NCBI GenBank assembly: GCA_020161775.1
Contig: JAIUOW010000002.1
Location: forward strand, 245,964 to 309,963
Source: Pseudomonadota bacterium
GTDB lineage: Bacteria; Pseudomonadota; Gammaproteobacteria; Burkholderiales; Burkholderiaceae_C
Length of the DNA stretch: 64,000 nucleotides
Reading direction: 5' to 3'
The notes beneath the pieces are model-generated. The model worked only from the letters and a program-made list of their open reading frames with translations. It was not told the DNA's origin and made no database searches. This document shows, piece after piece, positions 18,798 to 27,134 of the stretch. Made by a program: the position numbers and the translations under genes. How positions within the stretch are numbered: position 1 is the stretch's first letter; each line of letters opens with the position of its first letter.

Positions 18798-20876
18798 ATG
18801 ACCTACAACCCTCAACGCGCCCTGGAGCTGCTCCGGATCGGCTCTGGCCGGGCCGACGCCACATTCCGTGAAGGCCAGGAAGACGCGATTCGCCACATCG
18901 TCGACGGGCGAGGCCGCCTGCTGGTCGTTCAGAAGACAGGATGGGGGAAGAGCTTCGTCTACTTCATCGCGACGAAGCTGCTGCGCGACGGCGGCAACGG
19001 CCCCGCACTGCTGATCTCCCCGTTGCTGGCGCTGATGCGCAACCAGATCGCCGCGGCAGAGCGAATGGGCGTTCGCGCTGCCACGATCAACTCCGACAAC
19101 GTCGACGATTGGACCCAAGTCGAGGCCACCCTTGCGCGTGGGGAAGTCGACATCCTCTTGATCTCACCCGAGCGGCTGGCGAACGAGCGCTTCCGTACGC
19201 AGGTGCTGGCAGGGATCGCCGCACAAATATCGATGCTGGTCATCGACGAAGCGCACTGCATCTCCGACTGGGGCCACGACTTCCGCCCCCACTACCGCCT
19301 GCTGGAGCGGATCGTCAAGACGCTGCCGCCGAACCTGCGGCTCCTGGCCACCACGGCAACGGCGAATAACCGCGTGATGGAAGACCTTGCTGCCGTGCTC
19401 GGTCCGAAGCTCGAAGTCTCGCGCGGCGACTTGAATCGGACTTCGCTTTCCCTGCAAACGATCCGCTTGCCCAGCCAGGCCGAACGTCTGGCGTGGCTGG
19501 CGCAGCAACTGGCCGCGCTGCAGGGCCACGGCATCATCTACACGCTCACCGTGCGCGACGCCAACCAGGTCGCCGACTGGCTCAAGACCCGGGGCTTCAA
19601 CGTCGAGGCCTACACGGGCGAAACGGGCGATCGTCGGGAAGCGCTGGAACAGGCGCTGCTCAACAACAAGGTCAAGGCGCTGGTTGCGACGACGGCGCTG
19701 GGCATGGGCTACGACAAGCCCGATCTGGCCTTCGTCATCCACTACCAGATGCCGGGCTCGGTCGTCGCCTACTACCAGCAAGTGGGCCGTGCTGGGCGCG
19801 CGCTCGACTCCGCCTACGGCGTGCTGCTCAGCGGCCAGGAAGAGTCGGACATCACCGACTGGTTCATCCGCAGCGCGTTCCCGACCCGACAGGAAGTCGC
19901 CGCCGTGTTGGGCGCACTTGAGGAAGAAGAAAACGGCCTGTCCGTCCCCGAGCTGCTCAGCCGAGTCAATCTGAGCAAGGGGCGCGTCGACAAGACGATC
20001 GCCTTGCTCTCCCTTGAAGCACCAGCGCCAATCGCCAAGCAGGGCACCAAGTGGCAGCTCACGGCAGCCACGCTGAGCGAAGGGTTCTGGGCGCGCGCCG
20101 AACGACTTACGGCCCTGCGGCGTGTCGAGCATCAACAGATGCAGGACTACGTCGAACTGCCCTTTGGCGATCACATGGGCTTCCTGATCAGCGCGCTCGA
20201 CGGTGATCCAAGTGTTGTCACGCAGCCTGCACTTCCCCCGCTGCCCACCGGAGTGAATGAGGCTTTGGTTCGAGACGCCATCGCGTTTCTTCGGCGCACC
20301 AGCCTGCCCATCGAACCCCGCAAGAAGTGGCCGATCGGCGGTATGCCTCAGTACGGCATTGCCAGCAACACGACCATCAACTTCCAAGCGCAACCCGGTA
20401 AGGCCCTGTGCGTATGGGGTGACGCCGGCTGGGGCGGCCTGGTCCGCCAAGGCAAGTATCACGACGGCAAGTTCGCCGACGACCTGGTTGGTGCCTGCGT
20501 GAAGATGGTTCGCGAGTGGAACCCTCAACCCAAACCGACCTGGGTGACGTGCGTTCCATCGCTGCGCCATCCTGATCTCGTCCCGAATTTTGCGAAGCGC
20601 TTGGCTGCGGCGCTGGGTCTGCCGTTTCATATGGTCATCGCGAAAACAGACGAAAGGCCCGAACAGAAGACGATGGCAAACAGTACACAGCAGGCGCGCA
20701 ACATCGACGGCTCGCTGGCACTCAACGGTCAGCCGATCCCCCAGGGCCCGGTCATGTTGGTCGATGACATGGTGGACTCACGCTGGACGCTGACCGTAGC
20801 CGCGTGGCTGCTTCGCCAGAGCGGAAGCGGTGAGGTCTTGCCGATGGCACTCTCTCAAACGGGGCACGACGAATGA
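18798..20876 (+). CDS. RecQ-family helicase fused to a phosphoribosyltransferase-like domain
   Basis: Encodes 692 aa. The RecQ-type SF2 core has Walker A (QKTGWGKS, about residue 45), the DEAH box in [18 protein letters not shown] (about 150), TTATAN and the motif VI segment [12 protein letters not shown] (about 328). The RecQ zinc cysteines are not seen. The last 180 residues hold a ComF/PRTase-like fold ending in the PRPP-loop region [15 protein letters not shown] (about 652); the usual TG in that loop is replaced. The stop overlaps the next gene start (ATGA). DNA unwinding is expected; the role of the PRTase-like part is unknown. Pairing with a DprA-like protein recalls the ShosTA toxin-antitoxin (PRTase toxin, DprA antitoxin). 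Confidence 0.85.
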   Translation: MTYNPQRALELLRIGSGRADATFREGQEDAIRHIVDGRGRLLVVQKTGWGKSFVYFIATKLLRDGGNGPALLISPLLALMRNQIAAAERMGVRAATINSDNVDDWTQVEATLARGEVDILLISPERLANERFRTQVLAGIAAQISMLVIDEAHCISDWGHDFRPHYRLLERIVKTLPPNLRLLATTATANNRVMEDLAAVLGPKLEVSRGDLNRTSLSLQTIRLPSQAERLAWLAQQLAALQGHGIIYTLTVRDANQVADWLKTRGFNVEAYTGETGDRREALEQALLNNKVKALVATTALGMGYDKPDLAFVIHYQMPGSVVAYYQQVGRAGRALDSAYGVLLSGQEESDITDWFIRSAFPTRQEVAAVLGALEEEENGLSVPELLSRVNLSKGRVDKTIALLSLEAPAPIAKQGTKWQLTAATLSEGFWARAERLTALRRVEHQQMQDYVELPFGDHMGFLISALDGDPSVVTQPALPPLPTGVNEALVRDAIAFLRRTSLPIEPRKKWPIGGMPQYGIASNTTINFQAQPGKALCVWGDAGWGGLVRQGKYHDGKFADDLVGACVKMVREWNPQPKPTWVTCVPSLRHPDLVPNFAKRLAAALGLPFHMVIAKTDERPEQKTMANSTQQARNIDGSLALNGQPIPQGPVMLVDDMVDSRWTLTVAAWLLRQSGSGEVLPMALSQTGHDE

Positions 20877-22276
20877 CCCCCACCCTGTCCCCCAACACCC
20901 AGGCGATCCTACTGCTGACGGCGCCGCTGATCGCTGGACGCAGTACGTCGTCATCGGAGCTCTTGTCACCCGGCGAATACAAGCGCCTCGCCCGCCACCT
21001 GCGGGAGATTCAACGCCAACCTGCGGACCTCGTATCGCCAGACGGGGCCGATCTACTGCGTGCATGCCAGCCAGTGATTGATGAAGCCCGTCTGCAGCGT
21101 TTGCTGGGCCGAGGCTTCCTTCTGAGCCAAGTCATCGAACGCTGGCAAGCGCGCGCCATCTGGGTGGTCAGCCGCGCTGATGCCGAGTACCCCCGGCGCT
21201 TGAAGGCGCGCCTGCGCGAAGACGCCCCGGCAGTGATCTACGGCTGCGGCGACATGAGTCTGCTGGAGTCGGGTGGTCTCGCCGTGGTCGGATCTCGTCA
21301 CGTGGACGATTCGCTGATCGACTACACGACGGCCGTGGGCCGATTGGCTGCGCGAGCAGGAAGAACGCTCGTGTCCGGCGGCGCCAAGGGCATCGACCAG
21401 GCTGCCATGCGCGGTGCGCTCGAAGCGGGCGGCAAGGTCAGTGGCGTCCTCGCGGACAGCCTGGAAAAAACGACCATGAACCGCGAGCACCGGAACCTGC
21501 TGCTCGATGGCCAACTGGTGCTGATTTCTCCCTACGACCCAAGCGCGGGGTTCAACGTCGGCAATGCGATGCAGCGCAACAAGCTGATCTACGCGCTGGC
21601 CGATGCATCCCTGGTTGTCAGCTCCGATCTGAACAAGGGCGGCACCTGGACTGGTGCCGTCGAGCAGCTGGACAAGCTCAAGTTCGTGCCCGTGTACGTT
21701 CGATCGACGGACGGGTCGTCTCCCGGTCTCGATGCCCTGCGCGGCAAGGGTGCGATCCCCTGGCCGAATCCCCAAGACGCTGACGCGTTTGAATGTGTGT
21801 TCGATGTCGCGGCCCCAACTCCGGTGGTGTCTCCGCAGTCCGGCCTTGCACTGTTTTCCGGCGATGGACCGACCGACATCGCGCCCACGCCACCAGCGGC
21901 GCCCGAGACTTCTCCGGTGACCGAAGCCCCACGCGAGCCAGCGCCGACTTCTGTTTCTGCTTCCACTGACGGACCAGTTGAGCAGGCGCCTGATCCAGTG
22001 CCATCGGTTACGCAGACGCCTGGGGCCAAGCCCGATGCAGCCAGTCCGGTTGCGATGACGGCATCAACACCTGCGGAAACTCTTTTTGCGGCCGTCCGAG
22101 AAGTGATTCAACTGCTGCTGAAGGCGCCGATGAAGGATGCTGAGGTTGCTGCTGCGCTGGACGTGTCCAACGCGCAAGCCAAGGCGTGGCTGCAGCGCCT
22201 CGTCGACGAAGGCGTGATCGAGAAGCAGAAGAAGCCAGCGGGCTACATCGTCAAGCAGTCCAGTCTGTTCGAGTGA
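20873..22276 (+). CDS. DprA/Smf-like Rossmann protein with C-terminal winged helix
   Basis: Encodes 467 aa. The DprA core has [11 protein letters not shown] (about residue 136) and [18 protein letters not shown] (about 166), then [15 protein letters not shown], as in DprA/Smf and other nucleotide-binding Rossmann proteins. A long Pro/Ala/Thr-rich linker (about 315-400) leads to a DprA-type winged helix at the end (about 405-467). Classic DprA loads RecA on single-stranded DNA. In defence loci DprA-like proteins act as antitoxins or sensors (ShosA). The 4-nt overlap with the RecQ-PRTase gene suggests the pair works together. It is not the housekeeping dprA by context. Confidence 0.85.
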   Translation: MTPTLSPNTQAILLLTAPLIAGRSTSSSELLSPGEYKRLARHLREIQRQPADLVSPDGADLLRACQPVIDEARLQRLLGRGFLLSQVIERWQARAIWVVSRADAEYPRRLKARLREDAPAVIYGCGDMSLLESGGLAVVGSRHVDDSLIDYTTAVGRLAARAGRTLVSGGAKGIDQAAMRGALEAGGKVSGVLADSLEKTTMNREHRNLLLDGQLVLISPYDPSAGFNVGNAMQRNKLIYALADASLVVSSDLNKGGTWTGAVEQLDKLKFVPVYVRSTDGSSPGLDALRGKGAIPWPNPQDADAFECVFDVAAPTPVVSPQSGLALFSGDGPTDIAPTPPAAPETSPVTEAPREPAPTSVSASTDGPVEQAPDPVPSVTQTPGAKPDAASPVAMTASTPAETLFAAVREVIQLLLKAPMKDAEVAAALDVSNAQAKAWLQRLVDEGVIEKQKKPAGYIVKQSSLFE

Positions 22277-22279
22277 ACC

Positions 22280-22351
22280 ATGACGGCGCATTCACTCAAC
22301 ATCACATCGCTGCATCCACGCTGGAACGCTGAAATCGGGGGCCGCAATTGA
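22280..22351 (+). CDS. Possible 23-aa peptide overlapping brxF start
   Basis: An ATG at 22280 opens 23 codons (starts MTAHSLNITSL) ending in TGA at 22349-22351, which overlaps the TTG start of brxF (TTGA). It may serve only to deliver ribosomes to brxF by coupling. It is also possible that it is chance. Confidence 0.25.
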   Translation: MTAHSLNITSLHPRWNAEIGGRN

Positions 22352-22803
22352 TCGCAAAACTCGAACGACTCATCGGCGAAATCGGCGACCTCAACAGCAA
22401 GCTGGTTCTGCTGGTCGGCTCAAGCCGCAGCGGCAAGACCAAGCTGCTGCGCGAGCTGGGCACCAAGCTCAACATCGAGCCCCTGAACGTGGGCCTGGAG
22501 CTTGGCCGCCGGTTGGCTGCGACGCCGATCAACAAGCGGGGCTTTTCAGCCGGTGAGTTGCTGCGTGAGATCGCCGACAAGGAACGCACCGACGATCCGC
22601 TGCTGCTGGACAACCTCGAACTGCTGTTCGAGAAGGGCCTGCAGATCAACCCGCTTGATCTGGTCAAGCGGCTGGCGCATTCCAAGCGCGTCGTGGCCGT
22701 GTGGCCGGGCGAGTTGCGAGGTGATCGGCTGATCTACGCCGACATGAGCCACCCAGAACATCGCGACTACAGCCGTGACGGCGTGGTCGTTCTAGAAATT
22801 TGA
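22348..22803 (+). CDS. brxF: BREX type 3 P-loop protein BrxF
   Basis: Encodes 151 aa from a TTG at 22348, preceded by GGGGGCC. The P-loop LVGSSRSGKTKLL (about residues 22-34) and a Walker B-like LLLDNLELLF (about 85-95) mark a small NTPase. Small size plus position immediately before a brxC-type giant ATPase and the downstream pglXI-brxHII-pglZ-brxA order identify it as BrxF, the marker of type 3 BREX. The exact role is unknown. A stop codon lies 6 codons upstream in frame, so the TTG is the only reasonable start. Confidence 0.82.
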   Translation: MIAKLERLIGEIGDLNSKLVLLVGSSRSGKTKLLRELGTKLNIEPLNVGLELGRRLAATPINKRGFSAGELLREIADKERTDDPLLLDNLELLFEKGLQINPLDLVKRLAHSKRVVAVWPGELRGDRLIYADMSHPEHRDYSRDGVVVLEI

Positions 22804-22826
22804 CGTACAGGGGAAGCGAGAACCAT

Positions 22827-25800
22827 ATGGCCAAGAACATGAAATACGGAGATCTGATCCAGTTCGAGCAGATCGAGTCAGTCATTCAACTGCTCGATGC
22901 GGGGCGCCCGGACGAAGCCAAGAAGCTGGTCTCGACCTACGTCATCTCCGACGACATGGCCGAGCGGATCTCCAAGCTCATGGTCCCCCAGCTCAGCTTC
23001 GACGACTCGGTCGACCACAAGGGCGTGCTGATCGTCGGCAACTACGGCACCGGTAAGTCGCACTTGATGTCGGTGCTGTCACTGGTAGCCGAGGATGCCG
23101 CCTACGCACCGATGATCCGCCACGCCAAGGTCGCCGAGGCTGTCGCCCCGATCGCTGGTCGCTTCAAGGTACTGCGCATCGAGGTGGGCGGCTTGGAAAT
23201 GCCGCTGCGACAGATCATCACGCAGCAGCTCGAACGCTTCCTAGAAAAGCTCGGCGTCAGCTACACCTTCCCGGCAGCGGACCAGGAGCTGAACAACAAG
23301 GAGTCGTTCGAGGAGATGATGGCCGCGTTCGGCGAGAAATTCCCGAACCAAGGCGTGCTGCTGGTCGTCGATGAGTTCCTGGAATACCTGCAGTCGCGCC
23401 GCGACCACGAGCTGGTGCGCGACCTGGCCATCCTGCGCCAGATCGGCGAAGTGACCAAGCACCTGAAATTCCGCTTCGTGGCCGGCGTGCAGGAAGCCAT
23501 CTTCGACAGCGTGCGCTTCCAGCATGTGGCCGACAGCATGCGCCGCGTCAACGAGCGTTTCACGCAGATCCTGATCGACCGGCAGGACGTGAGCTTCGTG
23601 GTCTCCGCGCGCCTGCTCAAGAAGACGGCCGACCAGCAAAACAAGATCCGCGAGTACCTGACCCCGTTCGCCAAGTTCTATGGCTCCATGAACGAGCGCA
23701 TGGACGAATACGTTCGGCTGTTCCCGGTCCACCCCGACTACCTCAAGACCTTCGAGCAGATCCACTTCACGGAGAAGCGCGGCGCGCTCAAGACCATCGA
23801 AGCCGCCATGCTGGCCATCCTCGACCAGGACGTGCCCACCGACCGACCCCTGTTCATCAGCTACGAGAGCTTCTGGCAGACCATCAAGACCAACTCGGTC
23901 CTGCGCGCCGACCCGAACATCAAGGAAGTCATGCGCGTCTCCGAGGTGCTGGAGTCGCGCGTGCAGCAGGCCTTCACACGCCCGGCCTACAAACCGATGG
24001 CGCTGCGCGTCATCAACGCGCTGGCCGTCCACCGCCTGACCACAGGTGGCGACATCCACATTCCCATCGGCCCTACCGCCGCCGAGCTGCGCGACGCCTT
24101 GTGCCTGTTCCAGCCGGGCGTCGAAGACATGCCGGGCGAACCTGCCGAAAACCTGCTGTCAATGGTGCAGACCGTGATGCGGGAGGTACTCAAGACCGTC
24201 AACGGCCAGTTCATCTCCAAGGCGCCGGACACGGAGCAGTACTACCTCGATCTCAAGAAGGACATCGACTACGACGCGCAGATTGAAAAGCGCGCCGAAG
24301 CCCTGTCCGACGATGCGCTCGACCGGGCCTACTACAGCGCCGTCAAGGCCCTGATGGAATGCAGCGACGACCTGCGTTACCCCGGCTTCCAGATTTGGCA
24401 GTACCAGCTTGAGTGGCAGGAACGTCGTGTCGAACGCATGGGCTACCTGTTCTTCGGCGCCCCGAACGACCGACCCACGGCGCAGCCTGAACGCGACTTC
24501 TACGTCTACTTCATCCAGCCCTTCGACAAGCCTAAGTTCACCGACAACAGCCTGTCGGACGAAGTCTTCTTCCGTCTCACGGGCCTGGACGACGACCTTA
24601 AGCGCCATCTGTCCTCCTACGCCGCAGCGCTGGATCTGGCGTCCACCGCCAGCGGCGGAGCCAAGGCCATCTACCTCTCCAAGGCGCAAGACTTCCTGCG
24701 TGCCATGAGCAAGTGGCTGCAGGAAAAGCAGATGACCGCCTTCGAAGTCACCTACCAGGGCAAGAAGAAGAACCTGCAGGAATGGTCCAAGGGCGTGTCG
24801 CTGCGTGACCGTGCGCGGCTGGGCCCGGACGAGCGCATCAACTTCCGCGATGTCGTGAACGTCATCTCGGGCCTGGTACTCGGCCAGCGCTTTGTGGATC
24901 TGTCCCCTGAGTACCCCACCTTCTCGGTGCTGGTCACCGAAGCCAACCGCAAGCAGCTCATTGGCAACGCACTGCGCGCGCTTGCCGGTGGCACCCGCAC
25001 CAAGGACGCGGTCGCGGTGCTGGATGCGTTGGAACTGCTCGACGGCGACCGGGTGGACCCGGCCAAGTCCCGATATGCGCTGGAGGTGCTGACCCGGCTC
25101 AAGGCCAAGGGCCACGGCCAGGTGCTCAACCGCAGCGAACTGCTATCGGGCACCTCGGACGTCGAGTATTTCGCCCCCGTCAAGTACCGCCTGGAGCCGG
25201 ATCTGCTGATCACGGTGCTGAGTGGCCTGGTCTATTCCGGCGACCTGGTGATGTCGATCACCGGCGACAAGATCGACTCGGGCAAGTTGGTGCAGCTCGC
25301 TGAGCGCTCGATCGAAGAGCTCAAGCAGTTCAAGCACGTCGAGGCACCGAAAGAGATCAACCTTGCGGTGCTGCGCGCCCTGTTCGAACTGTTTGATCTG
25401 CCGTCCGGGCTGGCGCAGAAGGCCAGCCAGGGCGACACCGAGCCGGTGATCAAGCTGCAAGACAAGGTCAGCGCGCTGGTGCCGCGCGTGCTGAAGGCTG
25501 GGTCCGACCTGCAGCAGGGCAAGCTCAGCTTCTGGGGCCAGAACCTGCTGCGCGAGGAAGAAGCCAAGGACTGGCACGCCCGGCTGGACGCGCTGAAGAA
25601 ATTCACCGAGTCGCTCGCGCCCTACAACACCGTCGGCAAGCTTAAGAACCTGCGCGTCACGCAAGAAGACATCGACGGCCAGAAAAAGAATCTGGAAGTG
25701 CTGGCAGCGGTTGAGCGCCTGCTCGAACTGGTGGTGGAGCTGGGTGGCACGGCTTCGTACCTCTCCCAGGCCGAGATGGTGCTGCCACCCGAGCACGCCT

Positions 25801-26567
25801 GGGTGAAGCAAGCCGAGGCTGCCCGCAAAGCCCTGCAAGCCAAGCTCAGCCTGGACCGCACGGCCGAGCATTCCGCCGAGTACCGGCAGACGCTCAACCA
25901 GCTCAAGAAGGACTACATCACCGCCTACATCGCCAGCCACAGCAAGGCGCGGCTGGGGGTGGCCGAAGACAAAGCCCGCAATGGGCTGCGCAAAGACGAC
26001 CGCCTGCTCGGCCTGCGCATCCTGGCCGGTGTGTCGCTGATGCCCACCAGTCAGCTCACCTCGTTTGAAGAGTCGCTGAACGGCTTGAAGAGCTGTTCGT
26101 CGCTGGACGAGCCCACGCTGATGACAGCGGCGGTATGCCCGCACTGCCAGTTCCGCCCATCCGCAGAGCAAATGGAGCTGATCCCGGCGGCCAACCGCTT
26201 GCACAAGCTGGACGAAGACCTGGACCAGTTGCAGGCCAACTGGCAGCAAACCCTGCTGGAGAACCTGGAAGACCCGTTTACCCAAGACAGCCTGGGCTTG
26301 CTGCCGGCGGCCAGCAAGAAGCTCATCGACGGCTTCATAGCCTCACGCAAGCTGCCTGAACCGATGACCACCGAGTTCGCCAACGCGGCGCAAGAAGCGC
26401 TGTCGGGCCTGGAAAAGATCGGCGTCAAGAGTGAAGAGCTCAAGCAGGCCTTGCTGCTGGGCGGCTCGCCCGCCAAGCCAGACGAGTTGCGCAGCCGCTT
26501 CGACACGTTCTTGAACGACCGCTGCAAGGGCAAGGACTCGACCAAGCTGCGCTTCGTCATCGAGTAG
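22827..26567 (+). CDS. brxC: BREX ATPase BrxC (type 3)
   Basis: Encodes 1246 aa, the usual giant size. The N-terminal AAA-like ATPase has Walker A VGNYGTGKSHLMSVLSL (about residue 69) and a Walker B-like LLVVDEFLEYLQS (about 185). The long C-terminal half is helical. A zinc-ribbon-like CPHC is seen near residue 1105. BrxC is required for BREX defence and self-methylation in systems tested, with unknown mechanics. The ATG at 22827 follows AGGGGAAGCGAG; a TTG at 22800 overlapping the brxF stop is the alternative. GC is high here (40 of 60 bases in 25501-25560). Confidence 0.9.
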   Translation: MAKNMKYGDLIQFEQIESVIQLLDAGRPDEAKKLVSTYVISDDMAERISKLMVPQLSFDDSVDHKGVLIVGNYGTGKSHLMSVLSLVAEDAAYAPMIRHAKVAEAVAPIAGRFKVLRIEVGGLEMPLRQIITQQLERFLEKLGVSYTFPAADQELNNKESFEEMMAAFGEKFPNQGVLLVVDEFLEYLQSRRDHELVRDLAILRQIGEVTKHLKFRFVAGVQEAIFDSVRFQHVADSMRRVNERFTQILIDRQDVSFVVSARLLKKTADQQNKIREYLTPFAKFYGSMNERMDEYVRLFPVHPDYLKTFEQIHFTEKRGALKTIEAAMLAILDQDVPTDRPLFISYESFWQTIKTNSVLRADPNIKEVMRVSEVLESRVQQAFTRPAYKPMALRVINALAVHRLTTGGDIHIPIGPTAAELRDALCLFQPGVEDMPGEPAENLLSMVQTVMREVLKTVNGQFISKAPDTEQYYLDLKKDIDYDAQIEKRAEALSDDALDRAYYSAVKALMECSDDLRYPGFQIWQYQLEWQERRVERMGYLFFGAPNDRPTAQPERDFYVYFIQPFDKPKFTDNSLSDEVFFRLTGLDDDLKRHLSSYAAALDLASTASGGAKAIYLSKAQDFLRAMSKWLQEKQMTAFEVTYQGKKKNLQEWSKGVSLRDRARLGPDERINFRDVVNVISGLVLGQRFVDLSPEYPTFSVLVTEANRKQLIGNALRALAGGTRTKDAVAVLDALELLDGDRVDPAKSRYALEVLTRLKAKGHGQVLNRSELLSGTSDVEYFAPVKYRLEPDLLITVLSGLVYSGDLVMSITGDKIDSGKLVQLAERSIEELKQFKHVEAPKEINLAVLRALFELFDLPSGLAQKASQGDTEPVIKLQDKVSALVPRVLKAGSDLQQGKLSFWGQNLLREEEAKDWHARLDALKKFTESLAPYNTVGKLKNLRVTQEDIDGQKKNLEVLAAVERLLELVVELGGTASYLSQAEMVLPPEHAWVKQAEAARKALQAKLSLDRTAEHSAEYRQTLNQLKKDYITAYIASHSKARLGVAEDKARNGLRKDDRLLGLRILAGVSLMPTSQLTSFEESLNGLKSCSSLDEPTLMTAAVCPHCQFRPSAEQMELIPAANRLHKLDEDLDQLQANWQQTLLENLEDPFTQDSLGLLPAASKKLIDGFIASRKLPEPMTTEFANAAQEALSGLEKIGVKSEELKQALLLGGSPAKPDELRSRFDTFLNDRCKGKDSTKLRFVIE

Positions 26568-26616
26568 CCATGGTCACGAGGCAAAGGCTCCTAGTTACCA
26601 ACTTTCAGGAAAAACC

Positions 26617-27039
26617 ATGTCATTGAATACTGCTACGTACTTGTGGTTTGAGGCGGGCGATATGTCCGGAGGCTCAAGAAATCAGATTGAATTCTCAGAT
26701 GACCTGGCAATCTTCTTCGACGAGGAAGCTCGATCCTCAGAGAAAGTATTCATTGCCTACGACAAAGAGATCAAGGCATTTTGTCCGTTTACAAACAGAG
26801 CGCAAGATTATGGCCAGTGGACAAATATCTGGCGACTTGGCCTCATTACAAAAGCCAAGGGTGGAGCTGATTATCAAGGGCGCGTCATATGTTTGGAGAA
26901 GCGCAAGATCGGCAAGTCATATGTTTACGTAATCGCAGTCGCCGACTTGAACTCGGAAAAACACAAAGAGTGGGCGGCAAAATCAGTTGTCAAAGGAGTT
27001 ACTGGTGGCACCGAAGGAAGAGCATACGGCTACTTCTAG
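26617..27039 (+). CDS. Unknown small protein inserted in the BREX operon
   Basis: Encodes 140 aa starting MSLNTATYLWFEAGDMSGGS. I do not recognise a family. It looks like a compact alpha/beta protein with Tyr/Trp-rich strands (YGQWTNIWRLGL, KSYVYVIAVADL) and a glycine-rich end (GGTEGRAYGYF). It is not part of the canonical type 3 BREX gene set. Its base composition is clearly lower (28 G+C of 60 in 26641-26700) than brxC, matching the 5' part of the following methylase gene. CAGGA lies upstream. It may be a BREX accessory factor or a passenger brought in with a swapped methylase segment. Confidence 0.7.
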   Translation: MSLNTATYLWFEAGDMSGGSRNQIEFSDDLAIFFDEEARSSEKVFIAYDKEIKAFCPFTNRAQDYGQWTNIWRLGLITKAKGGADYQGRVICLEKRKIGKSYVYVIAVADLNSEKHKEWAAKSVVKGVTGGTEGRAYGYF

Positions 27040-27134
27040 GACTACGCGCATCCAATCACCATAACGAATCGCATCGCGTGACTTCAAGCGAAGCAATGAG
27101 AGATGCTTAACGGCATGAAAACGAGAGCCATCCG

